A stretch of 62,763 nt of DNA from an uncultured Actinomycetes bacterium (GTDB lineage Bacteria; Actinomycetota; Actinomycetes; Mycobacteriales; Mycobacteriaceae). The translations under genes and the position numbers were made by a program. Below are positions 8,202-15,802 of this stretch, one piece after another. The stretch is taken from the NCBI GenBank assembly GCA_903884065.1, contig CAISDL010000090.1:1-62763 (forward strand). Reading direction: 5' to 3'. Within the stretch, counting starts at the first letter, position 1; every line of letters begins with the position of its first letter. Below the pieces are notes generated by a model that saw only the letters and a list, made by a program, of their open reading frames with translations, searched no databases and was not told the origin of the DNA.

Positions 8202-8990
8202 CTAAGCCGGGCGGCGGATCGAGACCGCGTCCCCCATCCGGCTGATCTGGACCGTCGCGCCTGGTTGCGGGGCTTCGACGACCAGGCCGTTCCCGATGGC
8301 CAACTGGACATGACCGGTGTGGGGGAAGACCAGGTCTCCGGGACGGACGTCGCTGCGGGCCACCGGTATGCCGTCGTGGATCTGCTCATAGGTGGTGCGG
8401 CGCAAGCGCACGCCCGCCTGGGCGTAGGCCCACTGCACCAGGCCCGAGCAATCGAAACGGTCCGGCCCGGTTGCTCCCCATACGTAGGGCCGGCCCAGCC
8501 TTCCCAGGGCGGCCCGCACAGCACGTGCCGCCCGGGAGTCGCGTCCGGCGCTGCGGTGCGCTCGGTATCGCAGTCGGTGCAGTGCGGCGCGCTGGTGCGC
8601 GGCGCGCGTACGCGCCGTGCGCACGTGGGCGTGCTGGGTCCGGAGCCGAATCACCCTGCGTCGGAGGATTTCTCGTGCGGCGATCGGGTTGTCGGGGAGC
8701 GTAACGGCGTCCGACCGGGCAGCCGCCAGCACAGCAGCGGTGCGGCGGCGGGCATCGCCGTGGTCGCGGTGTGCCTCGGTCAGGATTCCGATCAGCCGGT
8801 CGTCGACCTCGCGGGCGGCCTGCACATGTGCCCGCCGGCCCGAGGCCGCCGCGTGGTGGGCATCGGCCATCGCCCCGACCGACTGCTCCGGGTGCACGCC
8901 GGCGGCCGCTGGGGGAGTGCGGGCCGGCCGGATGGTCGGGCCGGCGAACAGCGCATAGGCCCGGCGGAGGACGTCGAGTTCGTCGGTCAC
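8202..8990 (-). CDS. NlpC/P60 family peptidoglycan hydrolase (Rv0024-like)
   Basis: 262 residues. The C-terminal 120 residues are an NlpC/P60 cysteine peptidase, the class that cuts gamma-D-Glu-diaminopimelate bonds in peptidoglycan. The catalytic Cys is in RFDCSGLVQWAY and the catalytic His in HTGHVQLAIGNG. The N-terminal 140 residues are Arg/Ala-rich helices (AHRDHGDARRRTAAVL) with no signal peptide, as in Rv0024. GTG 8990 overlaps the stop of the XRE regulator by four bases, so its synthesis is coupled to that regulator. How a signal-less hydrolase reaches the wall is open; type VII export is possible given its neighbours. Confidence 0.86.
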   Translation of the reverse strand: MTDELDVLRRAYALFAGPTIRPARTPPAAAGVHPEQSVGAMADAHHAAASGRRAHVQAAREVDDRLIGILTEAHRDHGDARRRTAAVLAAARSDAVTLPDNPIAAREILRRRVIRLRTQHAHVRTARTRAAHQRAALHRLRYRAHRSAGRDSRAARAVRAALGRLGRPYVWGATGPDRFDCSGLVQWAYAQAGVRLRRTTYEQIHDGIPVARSDVRPGDLVFPHTGHVQLAIGNGLVVEAPQPGATVQISRMGDAVSIRRPA

Positions 8991-9727
8991 GACCCCGCCT
9001 CGACGAAGCCGCGCACACGGGGCAGCGCCCCGGGCGGGACGAGGCCCCCGTTGCGGATGGCCCACATCTCCTCGGCGGGCACCCCGAGGAGGGCCGCGAT
9101 CACCGCATCGGGCAATCCGCTGCGCCGGCACGCCCGGTCGAACCGGGCGCCGATGCCGCCGGGCATCCGGTCCAACAGTCCGGAGCGGATACCCTCCAGA
9201 GTCTTCAGATGGCCCATCAACCGGCCGGCGGATTCCGACCCGGCGTTGACCGCCACCCGCCACGAATTGGCGGCGAGCATCTCAGCCTTCACGCACTGCG
9301 CGATCACGGACTGAATATACGTCTCGTATTCGTTTGACGTCTCCGCTGGCAGCCGGGCTATCAATGAGTTGAGTGACTCCAGGTGCGCCTCCGCGTGTGC
9401 CTCCAGCACGTCGGCGTCGGCATGGCGACTGACCACCACCGCGCCCGGGTCCCGGGCAGCGCCCGGGCGTTCCGGCGTATCGGCCAGCAACTGCGACAAC
9501 TCGGCATCCGGATCATCGGCAGAAAGCAGCCTCGCATAGGTGCCCGGCGGCAGGCCAAGCCCGTTTTCCACCTTCTGAACCGTGCCTTTGTGGGGCTTCC
9601 GGGCGCCGCGCTCCAGGTAGCTCAACCCCATGATGCTGACGCCGGTGGCGGCCGCGAGTTCGGCCAGGGACCAGTCCCGCGACTCCCGCAGCGCCCGGAT
9701 GGCAGCACCTGCCGCCGCACGGCTCAC
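8987..9727 (-). CDS. XRE-family transcriptional regulator (Rv0023-like)
   Basis: 246 residues. The N-terminal 65 residues are a lambda-repressor-like helix-turn-helix: RALRESRDWSLAELAAATGV, then MGLSYLERGARKP. The remaining 180 residues are helical and may bind a ligand or dimerise; one Cys is present in RACRRSG. GTG 9727 starts the gene. It diverges from whiB5 and is overlapped downstream by the NlpC/P60 gene, the same order as Rv0023. It probably controls the intergenic region at 9728-9858 and so both its own operon and whiB5; this is inferred from position. Confidence 0.86.
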   Translation of the reverse strand: MSRAAAGAAIRALRESRDWSLAELAAATGVSIMGLSYLERGARKPHKGTVQKVENGLGLPPGTYARLLSADDPDAELSQLLADTPERPGAARDPGAVVVSRHADADVLEAHAEAHLESLNSLIARLPAETSNEYETYIQSVIAQCVKAEMLAANSWRVAVNAGSESAGRLMGHLKTLEGIRSGLLDRMPGGIGARFDRACRRSGLPDAVIAALLGVPAEEMWAIRNGGLVPPGALPRVRGFVEAGS

Positions 9728-9858
9728 CGTCGGGCTCCAGCCATGGCCGAATCGTACACAGCTACCGATCCGTATATGTTTCTGTGTATGTTTTCGTTGC
9801 GCCGTGCCGGATATTTGTATACGCTTTCGTCATCGAATATCCCCTCAAGGAGGTTGCA
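9728..9858. promoter_or_regulatory. AT-rich divergent promoter region between XRE regulator and whiB5
   Basis: 131 bases, clearly AT-richer than the genome around it. GTATATGTTT (9772-9781) is followed by GTGTATGTTT (9784-9793), two near-copies spaced 12 bases. Further right are TTTGTATACG and ATCGAATATC. These can supply -10 elements in both directions and look like regulator sites. AAGGAGG at 9847-9853 is the ribosome site of whiB5. Confidence 0.55.
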
Positions 9859-10269
9859 GTGGACATCCGCCCATGCTCGGCAGACCCTGACCTGTGGTTC
9901 GGCTACTCCGATGACGACGCCAGTGACGGCGCGGCCAAGGCCCGCGCGTACGAACAGTCGGCGACCCGGGCGCGGACCATCTGCCTCCGCCGCTGCCCAC
10001 TCGAGCAGCAGCGTCAGTGCGCCGGCCAGGCGGTCGAGGCCGGCGAGGAGTACGGCGTGTGGGCCGGTGTGAAACTGCCCGGCGGCCAGTACCGCAAACG
10101 GCACCAACTCGCGCACGCCCATTCGGTGCTGCGCCAGATCGCCGAGGGACTGATCACTCCGCGCCAGTTGCCGGAGAGCGCCGAACTGCTGTCCCGCCCC
10201 GACGCCCAGACCACCCCCGAGCCGACCGTCGTCCACGTGACGCTCCGCCGGCCGCCGGCCGCCGCCTGA
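9859..10269 (+). CDS. whiB5: WhiB-family iron-sulfur transcriptional regulator (WhiB5-like)
   Basis: 136 residues from GTG 9859, with AAGGAGG at 9847-9853. The frame is open upstream, but that part is promoter DNA. The WhiB domain has its first Cys in RPCSADPDLWF, then CLRRC and QQRQCAG, giving four cluster-ligand cysteines; the middle pair is spaced CxxxC. The GVWAG turn is followed by the basic KLPGGQYRKRH segment used for DNA contact. Position and direction relative to the XRE regulator match Rv0022c (WhiB5). Known WhiB proteins bind a [4Fe-4S] cluster and the primary sigma factor. Confidence 0.9.
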   Translation: MDIRPCSADPDLWFGYSDDDASDGAAKARAYEQSATRARTICLRRCPLEQQRQCAGQAVEAGEEYGVWAGVKLPGGQYRKRHQLAHAHSVLRQIAEGLITPRQLPESAELLSRPDAQTTPEPTVVHVTLRRPPAAA

Positions 10270-10346
10270 GAGGACCACCCCGGCCGAACACGCGGGTGGG
10301 GGCCGGCATGTCGGCGTGGCAGCTCCATCGGTAGCAGACTGTCGAG

Positions 10347-10619
10347 GTGCGCGCTGTCGCGATTCTGGCCATCACGGGACTGATTGCGCTCGTCGTCGCC
10401 CTGCTGACGGGAAGCACACCGCTGGCCGTCCTGGTGGTCGGCCTTGCGGTTGCCGGACTAGTGCTCCTGCTGCGGGACTGGCGACACGACGGAATCCGCC
10501 ACCCGGAGGCCGCGCCCGAGCAGATCGCCGATGTCCCCGGCGAACTGTCCCCGGATGAGTTCTCCCCCGACATCTCCAGCGATCCCGACGGCCCGTCCTC
10601 GGACGCCCGCGCCGACTGA
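10347..10619 (+). CDS. Small two-helix membrane protein
   Basis: 90 residues from GTG 10347. Residues 3-22 (VAILAITGLIALVVALLTG) and 25-44 (PLAVLVVGLAVAGLVLLL) are membrane helices. The rest is a hydrophilic acidic tail rich in Asp, Ser and Pro (SPDEFSPDISSDPDGPSSD). The pattern is that of conserved mycobacterial small membrane proteins. It converges with the phosphotransferase gene, six bases away. Function unknown. Confidence 0.72.
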   Translation: MRAVAILAITGLIALVVALLTGSTPLAVLVVGLAVAGLVLLLRDWRHDGIRHPEAAPEQIADVPGELSPDEFSPDISSDPDGPSSDARAD

Positions 10620-10625
10620 ACCGCG

Positions 10626-11726
10626 CTACCGCGGCGGGGTGGTCGACTCGACCAGTTCCAGCGTCCCCAATTCCCGGATCGCCCGGCTCCCGCGCGCGAG
10701 CATCGCGAGCACCATGTCGTCGCCACGTTCGGTCGCGGATGAGAACGCGAACCCCAGCGTGGTGATCAGCGGAACCTGCAGCATGCCGAACCGGTAGTCC
10801 TGCCAACATGTTTCGTCGTCGTAGTCCTGAATCCCGTGGCCGCGGAGGGCCCGGGCATAGGCCTCGACGAGCTCCCGCTCGTAGATCGCACGGTCGTCCG
10901 GAGGCAGGCTGGTGGCGATGAAGTAGGCCAGGTCGCGGGCCGGCAGCCCGACGGCCAGGGTCTGCCAATCCACGACGGTCACCCGGGTGCGGGCGGGGTC
11001 GAAGAGCAGGTTGTCGATCCGGTAGTCGCCGTGCAACAGGCTGAACCGGTCGGGGGAGCGCAGCAGCCAGTCGGCGATCAGGTCCGCGGACTCCAGCACG
11101 GTGGCGCGGTCGGCCGGGTCCATCCGCGCCCCGAGTCTGTCGATGGTGGTCTGGGCGGCCAGCCGGGTGATGTCGCCCAGACCCCGGGCCGTGGCCTCGT
11201 CGGCCTTGGGCATGACCGTGCCGCTGAAGGACAGCCAGGCCGGATCGCACCACCGCGGTCCGTGCAGTCCGGCGAGCGCGGAGACGGCGAGTCGCGCTTC
11301 CTCGGCGGTACATCCCCGGATCTGGTCCCCTTGCTCTGCCGGGGCCATATCGGCCAGCAACAGAGCGAAGTCGGCGCCGTCATCGGCCAGGCCGCAGTAG
11401 TAGCAGCGGGGGAGCGGCACATCGACCGTCCCGGCGACCCCGGTGTAGAACGCGTGCTCGGAGCGATAGCTCAGGGCCACCCTCTCGCGCACCGCGTCCT
11501 CCTGCGCGGGCAGCTTGATGACGAACGAGTCCGGCAGCCCGGGATGTGCTCCCGCATAGCCGACGGCGATCCGGTAGGTGGCTCCGGTCTGGCCGGTCCC
11601 GATCGGGCTGACCTCGACCGAGTCCACGGTCACGACTCGGTCGGCGTCGCTGAGAACCTCCGACAGCCAGCCGGCGGTGACCTCCGCGGGTGACCCCGGG
11701 ATCTTCGGGCTGCCGGCTGTGGTCAT
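10626..11726 (-). CDS. Aminoglycoside phosphotransferase-like kinase
   Basis: 366 residues of the protein-kinase-like APH/EcKL fold. Key segments are GQTGATYRIAV (nucleotide loop region), FVIKLPAQ (ATP-binding Lys), LLHGDYRIDNLLF (Brenner-type catalytic loop with Asp and Asn) and VVDWQTLAVG (metal-binding Asp). Members phosphorylate small molecules such as choline-like or steroid-like compounds; this substrate is unknown. ATG 11726 is preferred to the in-frame start at 11792, which would overlap the divergent cyclase gene. Confidence 0.85.
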   Translation of the reverse strand: MTTAGSPKIPGSPAEVTAGWLSEVLSDADRVVTVDSVEVSPIGTGQTGATYRIAVGYAGAHPGLPDSFVIKLPAQEDAVRERVALSYRSEHAFYTGVAGTVDVPLPRCYYCGLADDGADFALLLADMAPAEQGDQIRGCTAEEARLAVSALAGLHGPRWCDPAWLSFSGTVMPKADEATARGLGDITRLAAQTTIDRLGARMDPADRATVLESADLIADWLLRSPDRFSLLHGDYRIDNLLFDPARTRVTVVDWQTLAVGLPARDLAYFIATSLPPDDRAIYERELVEAYARALRGHGIQDYDDETCWQDYRFGMLQVPLITTLGFAFSSATERGDDMVLAMLARGSRAIRELGTLELVESTTPPR

Positions 11727-11790
11727 GGACGCGATTACACCACCGCCGACCCCCGCAGGGACGGCTAACCGGGTCGTACGATTGGAGCCC

Positions 11791-12579
11791 ATGAGCCGGC
11801 GCCGATTCGTCGACCTCTCGGTGCCGCTTCAGGCCGGGATCGCCTCCGACCCGCCGGGGCACCTGCCGGAGATCGACTACTACGACCACCGCCAGACCGC
11901 CGCCGAGGTGGTGTCGTTCTTCCCAGGGGCAACCGTGGACGACCTCCCCGACGGCGAGGGCTGGGCGATCGAGCGGGTACGGATCACCACCCACAACGGC
12001 ACCCATCTGGACGCGCCGTACCACTACGCCTCGACGATGGACGGCGGCAGGCGGGCGATCACCATCGACGAGGTTCCGCTCGAGTGGTGCCTGCAGCCCG
12101 CGGTGAAGCTGGACTTCCGCCACTTCGACGACGGGTACGTGGTGACGGCGGCCGATGTCGCGGACGAACTCGATCGCATCGGCCACAGACTGAAGCCGCT
12201 GGAGATCGTGCTCGTCAACACCAGTGCCGGAATGCGTTACGGCCAGCCCGACTACGTCGGCAAGGGATGCGGGATGGGTCGCGAGGCGACGCTGTATCTG
12301 CTCGAACGCGGAGTCCGGCTGACCGGCACCGACGCCTGGAGTTGGGACGCGCCGTTCAGCTACACCGCGCAGCGGTACGCCCGCGACCACGACGCGTCGA
12401 TCATCTGGGAGGGCCACCGCGCCGGCAGGACCATCGGCTATTGCCACATCGAGAAGCTGCACAACCTGGAGTCGCTGCCCGCTTCCGGATTCGAGGTGTC
12501 CTGCTTTCCGGTGAAGGTTCAGGCCGCGTCGGCGGGATGGACCCGCGCGGTGGCGATTTTCGACGATCGCGGCGAGTAG
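11791..12579 (+). CDS. Cyclase-family (kynurenine formamidase-like) metal hydrolase
   Basis: 262 residues. The metal-binding signature HxGTHxDAPxH is intact as HNGTHLDAPYHY, and RFVDLSVPLQ is the typical opening. Known relatives hydrolyse N-formylkynurenine, isatin or cyclic amides; the substrate is not predictable here. ATG 11791 is supported by GGAG five bases upstream and TACGAT at 11778 as a -10 element. Its 3' end overlaps the convergent PE-PPE hydrolase gene by 61 bases. A second, frameshifted member of this family occurs at 51017. Confidence 0.87.
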   Translation: MSRRRFVDLSVPLQAGIASDPPGHLPEIDYYDHRQTAAEVVSFFPGATVDDLPDGEGWAIERVRITTHNGTHLDAPYHYASTMDGGRRAITIDEVPLEWCLQPAVKLDFRHFDDGYVVTAADVADELDRIGHRLKPLEIVLVNTSAGMRYGQPDYVGKGCGMGREATLYLLERGVRLTGTDAWSWDAPFSYTAQRYARDHDASIIWEGHRAGRTIGYCHIEKLHNLESLPASGFEVSCFPVKVQAASAGWTRAVAIFDDRGE

Positions 12580-13931
12580 TCCCGCGCGTCGTCAGCTGCG
12601 GCGGGATGCGGCCGTGGCGGGGCCGCGGCGCGGCGGTGCGTGGCCCGATCGGGCCGGGGGAGCCGGGGGGCCGGATGCTCGGCCATCGACGCCAACTCTG
12701 GTGCCTTCTCCTGGCTGAGAGCTGCTGCTGGCGCCGGATCAGCTTGTGCGGCAACGGGTTGCACTGGAAGCGGACCGTACGGGTCAATCGCTCCTGCATA
12801 TACCGGTGGGCCGCCGACACCGTAGACCCCTTGGGGTTCGGTATGGAATGGACGATTGGCTGGATCGTCGGTAGCCGCGGCGATCGCGTCGTCCCACCCG
12901 GTGGGTACCGAGCGCACCAGATTGACGGCAGCCGTGATCACATTCGTGGCGTAATGCCACTGAACCGGCGTTGGCTGGCCGGGATTGATCGTCCGGTTGT
13001 AGCCGGCCTCCACCAGAACCCGCAACGGAGGATCGAGCATGAGCGCCAGCGGCATCCCGACGACGGGTATGCGTGAGAGCGGGACCAGAAGCGGCACAAT
13101 CGGTGCGGGCTCCAGATAGTAGGTGGTGTCCTGGTACATGCCCTGCAACAGTTGGGGGGCGTCGATCCCGCTGTAGTACGGATGAAAGAACACCGTCCCC
13201 GCGAGCGCATTGACGAGGGCCAGCAGGTTAACCGGGTTGGTCGGGAAGTCCGCCCAGCCGTCATATTGGCGGGCGACGTCCTCAGTCAGCAGCGGGGTGG
13301 GCTGGGGTGAATTGGTTTGCGTCGCTCCATTGAACGTGATTCCGACAAAAGGGATGTGGAGGCCGACGAATCGCTCAGCAATGCCGCCGTTGGGCCGGGC
13401 CGGATTCGCAACAAGAATGAAGCTGACGGTTTTGTCCGGCGGATGCGCGATCAGGTCGGCCTTCTCATAGGTCGCGATGAGGGCGCTCTGCGAGAGACCG
13501 AACACCACATCCGAGGTGTCCGTCAATTGCTGCTGCCCCGTGACGGTGTAGGGCGGCATCGTTACGGTGCAGGCCACGCGGCGGATGCACCTGTCCAGAT
13601 TGGCCTGTCCCACCGCCACCGACTCGTCAAGAGTCATGTCATTCCATCCGGTGACGGGCCTCAGTTGCTCAGGGGTGTAGACCGCGACCAGCGTGCACCC
13701 CGGATCACCCCCGACACACAGACCGCTGGGGCCGACAAACTGCCGGTCCGTGCCCATGACAGCGGAGCGGATGTACTCCGGGGTGTTCTCGGGGATGCTC
13801 AGCGAATTGCCGGTACCGCTCATCACCAATGACGTGGCGCTGAGCGTGACCGGAACGTCCACCGGCATGGCGGTCACCGAAGCGATCGCGGCGGCGACCA
13901 CCGCCGCGGCCGGCAGACGGCGCGCGATCAT
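12519..13931 (-). CDS. PE-PPE domain serine hydrolase, secreted
   Basis: 470 residues. A signal peptide (about 1-25, AAAVVAAAIASVTAM) leads into an alpha/beta-hydrolase domain of the PE-PPE type (residues about 60-300). The nucleophile elbow is FGLSQSALI (GxSxS). Acid and histidine positions are not assigned with certainty; PFVGITFNGATQ and FHPYYSGIDAPQLL are family-like blocks. The C-terminal 120 residues are Pro/Ala/Arg-rich and disordered. Mycobacterial relatives are lipid esterases or cutinase-like enzymes of the envelope. There is no PE or PPE N-terminal domain, as in other free-standing members. The last 61 bases overlap the convergent cyclase gene. Confidence 0.82.
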   Translation of the reverse strand: MIARRLPAAAVVAAAIASVTAMPVDVPVTLSATSLVMSGTGNSLSIPENTPEYIRSAVMGTDRQFVGPSGLCVGGDPGCTLVAVYTPEQLRPVTGWNDMTLDESVAVGQANLDRCIRRVACTVTMPPYTVTGQQQLTDTSDVVFGLSQSALIATYEKADLIAHPPDKTVSFILVANPARPNGGIAERFVGLHIPFVGITFNGATQTNSPQPTPLLTEDVARQYDGWADFPTNPVNLLALVNALAGTVFFHPYYSGIDAPQLLQGMYQDTTYYLEPAPIVPLLVPLSRIPVVGMPLALMLDPPLRVLVEAGYNRTINPGQPTPVQWHYATNVITAAVNLVRSVPTGWDDAIAAATDDPANRPFHTEPQGVYGVGGPPVYAGAIDPYGPLPVQPVAAQADPAPAAALSQEKAPELASMAEHPAPRLPRPDRATHRRAAAPPRPHPAAADDARDYSPRSSKIATARVHPADAA

Positions 13932-13959
13932 GACGTAACCCTACGGCGGCGCTGGATTG

Positions 13960-14748
13960 TCAGCCGGTGAACTTGCCGCCGCGGATCCGGTCGGCCTCCA
14001 TCAGTGCCAGTTCCTGGGCCCCCGGGATCACGATCTCGGGGTCCGGCACGAAGTCGACATCCTCGGCGCGGCCGTTGTAGGGGACGGCGTCGAGGATGAC
14101 CCGGATCGCGTTGAGCCGGGCCTTGTGCTTGTTCTCCGAACGGATGACCGTCCACGGCGAATCGGGGGTGCTGGTCCGGCGCAGCATGCGGTACTTGGCC
14201 TCGGTGAATTCGTCCCAGTGCTCCTGGGCCTGGACGTCGATCTCGCTGAGCTTCCACTGCCGCAGCGGATCGTCGCGACGGCGCTCGAACCGGCGGGCCT
14301 GCTCCTCCTTGGTGACACTGAAATACAGCTTCACCAACGTGGTGCCCTGCCGCACGAGATCCTTCTCGAAGCCGACCACACCCTTCAGGAAATTTCGGTA
14401 CTCCTCGTCGGTGCAGAACCCGAAGACCGGCTCCACCATCGCGCGGTTGTACCAGGAGCGGTCGAACAGAACCATCTCCCCGCCGGTGGGGAACTGCGCC
14501 ACATAGCGCTGGAAGTACCACTGATTGCGCTGTTCCTCGGTGGGCCGGCCCAGTGCCACCACCCGGTAGTGCTTCTCGTTCATATAGCGGGTGACCCGTC
14601 GGATGGTTCCGCCCTTGCCCGCGGCGTCGCGGCCCTCGAAGAGCACGATCATCCGCCGATTCTCTTCTTCGAGGTAGCGCTGCAGCTTGAGCAGCTCCAC
14701 CTGATAGGGCTTGAGTTCTTCTTCCTCGCGAATGCTGCGTGGGGCCAT
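13960..14748 (-). CDS. ppk2: Polyphosphate kinase 2
   Basis: 262 residues of class I PPK2, which transfers phosphate between polyphosphate and nucleoside diphosphates. Walker A is FEGRDAAGKGGTI, Walker B is VLFDRSWYNRA, and the lid region is FERRRDDPLRQWKLSEID. The length is typical for a one-domain enzyme. ATG 14748 is preceded by an AGGA-containing segment. The gene stands alone between the PE-PPE hydrolase and the STAS-lipoprotein pair, all on the minus strand. Confidence 0.93.
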   Translation of the reverse strand: MAPRSIREEEELKPYQVELLKLQRYLEEENRRMIVLFEGRDAAGKGGTIRRVTRYMNEKHYRVVALGRPTEEQRNQWYFQRYVAQFPTGGEMVLFDRSWYNRAMVEPVFGFCTDEEYRNFLKGVVGFEKDLVRQGTTLVKLYFSVTKEEQARRFERRRDDPLRQWKLSEIDVQAQEHWDEFTEAKYRMLRRTSTPDSPWTVIRSENKHKARLNAIRVILDAVPYNGRAEDVDFVPDPEIVIPGAQELALMEADRIRGGKFTG

Positions 14749-14835
14749 GTTCCTATCCTCGCTGAGCGGTCGGCGACGCGTTGCGTTGAGCCTCGGCTAT
14801 CCCGTCATTCCCGGTGATCACCCACCGGCGACGGG

Positions 14836-15198
14836 TCATGTCGGGCAGGGCGGGTCTAAGTCGTCGAACGGGTCATCCGGGTCGGTATGAACGACCAGGA
14901 CGAGGCCGAGGTTCGTGAGTTTCAGAACCCTTCTCACCTGATCGTTCGGTGCCGTGATTCGCAGATCCCCGCCGGCGGCGCGGGCCGCCTTGAGCGATGA
15001 GATCAAGGCCCCGATGCCGGAGGAGTCAACGGCCTCGGTGTCGGCGAGGTCGACCACCACATTGGTGTGGCCGGCCGCGATCAGCCCGTGCAGCTGACTA
15101 CGCAGGCTCGGTGCGGTCGTGAGGTTGAGCCGACCTGTGGGTCTGAGAACGGTCGTGCCCGATGGCGCGACCCTTGTGCTGTAGAGGGGCTCAGCCAT
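14836..15198 (-). CDS. STAS-domain anti-anti-sigma factor
   Basis: 120 residues, a single STAS domain. VVVDLADTEAVDSSGIGALI carries the DSSG motif whose first or second Ser is phosphorylated by anti-sigma kinases in known members. LRITAPNDQVRRVLKLTNL completes the fold. The C-terminus is acidic (DPDDPFDDLD). Its start overlaps the stop of the lipoprotein gene by eight bases, an unusual coupling of a sigma-pathway protein with an exported lipoprotein. No sigma factor is nearby. Confidence 0.88.
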   Translation of the reverse strand: MAEPLYSTRVAPSGTTVLRPTGRLNLTTAPSLRSQLHGLIAAGHTNVVVDLADTEAVDSSGIGALISSLKAARAAGGDLRITAPNDQVRRVLKLTNLGLVLVVHTDPDDPFDDLDPPCPT

Positions 15199-15664
15199 GA
15201 GCCGGGCTCAGGATGACGTTGCCTACCCAGAGAGTCTGCGACCCCGACCCGATGTACACCACCGAAGAGAGCGATCCGATGGGACGGCCGATGACTGTCG
15301 CGTTCTCCGGAAACTCCGGCCCGCACAGGGCGCTGTCGCACAGCATCCAACTACCGTCCTGCGCCCCGGGGGAGAGTTTGACCTCGTAGCGGCCGGGCGG
15401 GATCACCGCCGGTTCGCCGCTACCGGCGTGGGTGCCGACGAAGAAAATCCCGGTGCCGTCGGATCCCCCGGCCCATTCGCGCCCTGCCAGGGGAGTATCG
15501 ATCGCCAACGGCGCCGCGGCACCGGCGAGGTCGTTGACCGTCGCCGCGGACGGCGACGTCATCGCCTGCGGTGACTCGGCGGCATCGGCACCGCCGCAGC
15601 CGCTCAGCGGGAGAGCGGCTAACGCAAGGGCGGCCATGATTGCCGAGGCGGGAGTATGCATCAC
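15191..15664 (-). CDS. Lipoprotein with conserved C-terminal domain
   Basis: 157 residues. The signal peptide ends in the lipobox PLSGC (Cys about residue 23), so it is predicted to be lipidated on the outer face of the membrane. The mature part is beta-rich: GIFFVGTHAG, VIPPGRYEVKLSPGAQDGSW, SVVYIGSGSQTLWVGN. There is a Cys in MLCDSALCG that may form a disulfide. A GAGGAG-type site precedes ATG 15664, and an inverted repeat lies 37 bases upstream. It is translationally coupled to the STAS gene. Function unknown. Confidence 0.82.
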   Translation of the reverse strand: MMHTPASAIMAALALAALPLSGCGGADAAESPQAMTSPSAATVNDLAGAAAPLAIDTPLAGREWAGGSDGTGIFFVGTHAGSGEPAVIPPGRYEVKLSPGAQDGSWMLCDSALCGPEFPENATVIGRPIGSLSSVVYIGSGSQTLWVGNVILSPAHG

Positions 15665-15700
15665 GCTCTCCTCGAACTGGGACCACCGAGGGTGGCCGTC

Positions 15701-15716
15701 GTCTAAAAATTTAGAC
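15701..15716. promoter_or_regulatory. AT-rich inverted repeat upstream of the lipoprotein-STAS genes
   Basis: GTCTAAA (15701-15707) and TTTAGAC (15710-15716) are perfect seven-base arms separated by AA. It sits 37 bases upstream of the lipoprotein start in an AT-rich patch, the usual position of a promoter or operator. A regulator is not identified. Confidence 0.5.
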
Positions 15717-15802
15717 TTCTCCAGTCTGACGGACAGTCCCGCATCGGCTCATGAACCGTCGGAGCGATCTTCGGTATGGACCCGCCCGGCGGCGGCCGCC
15801 GA

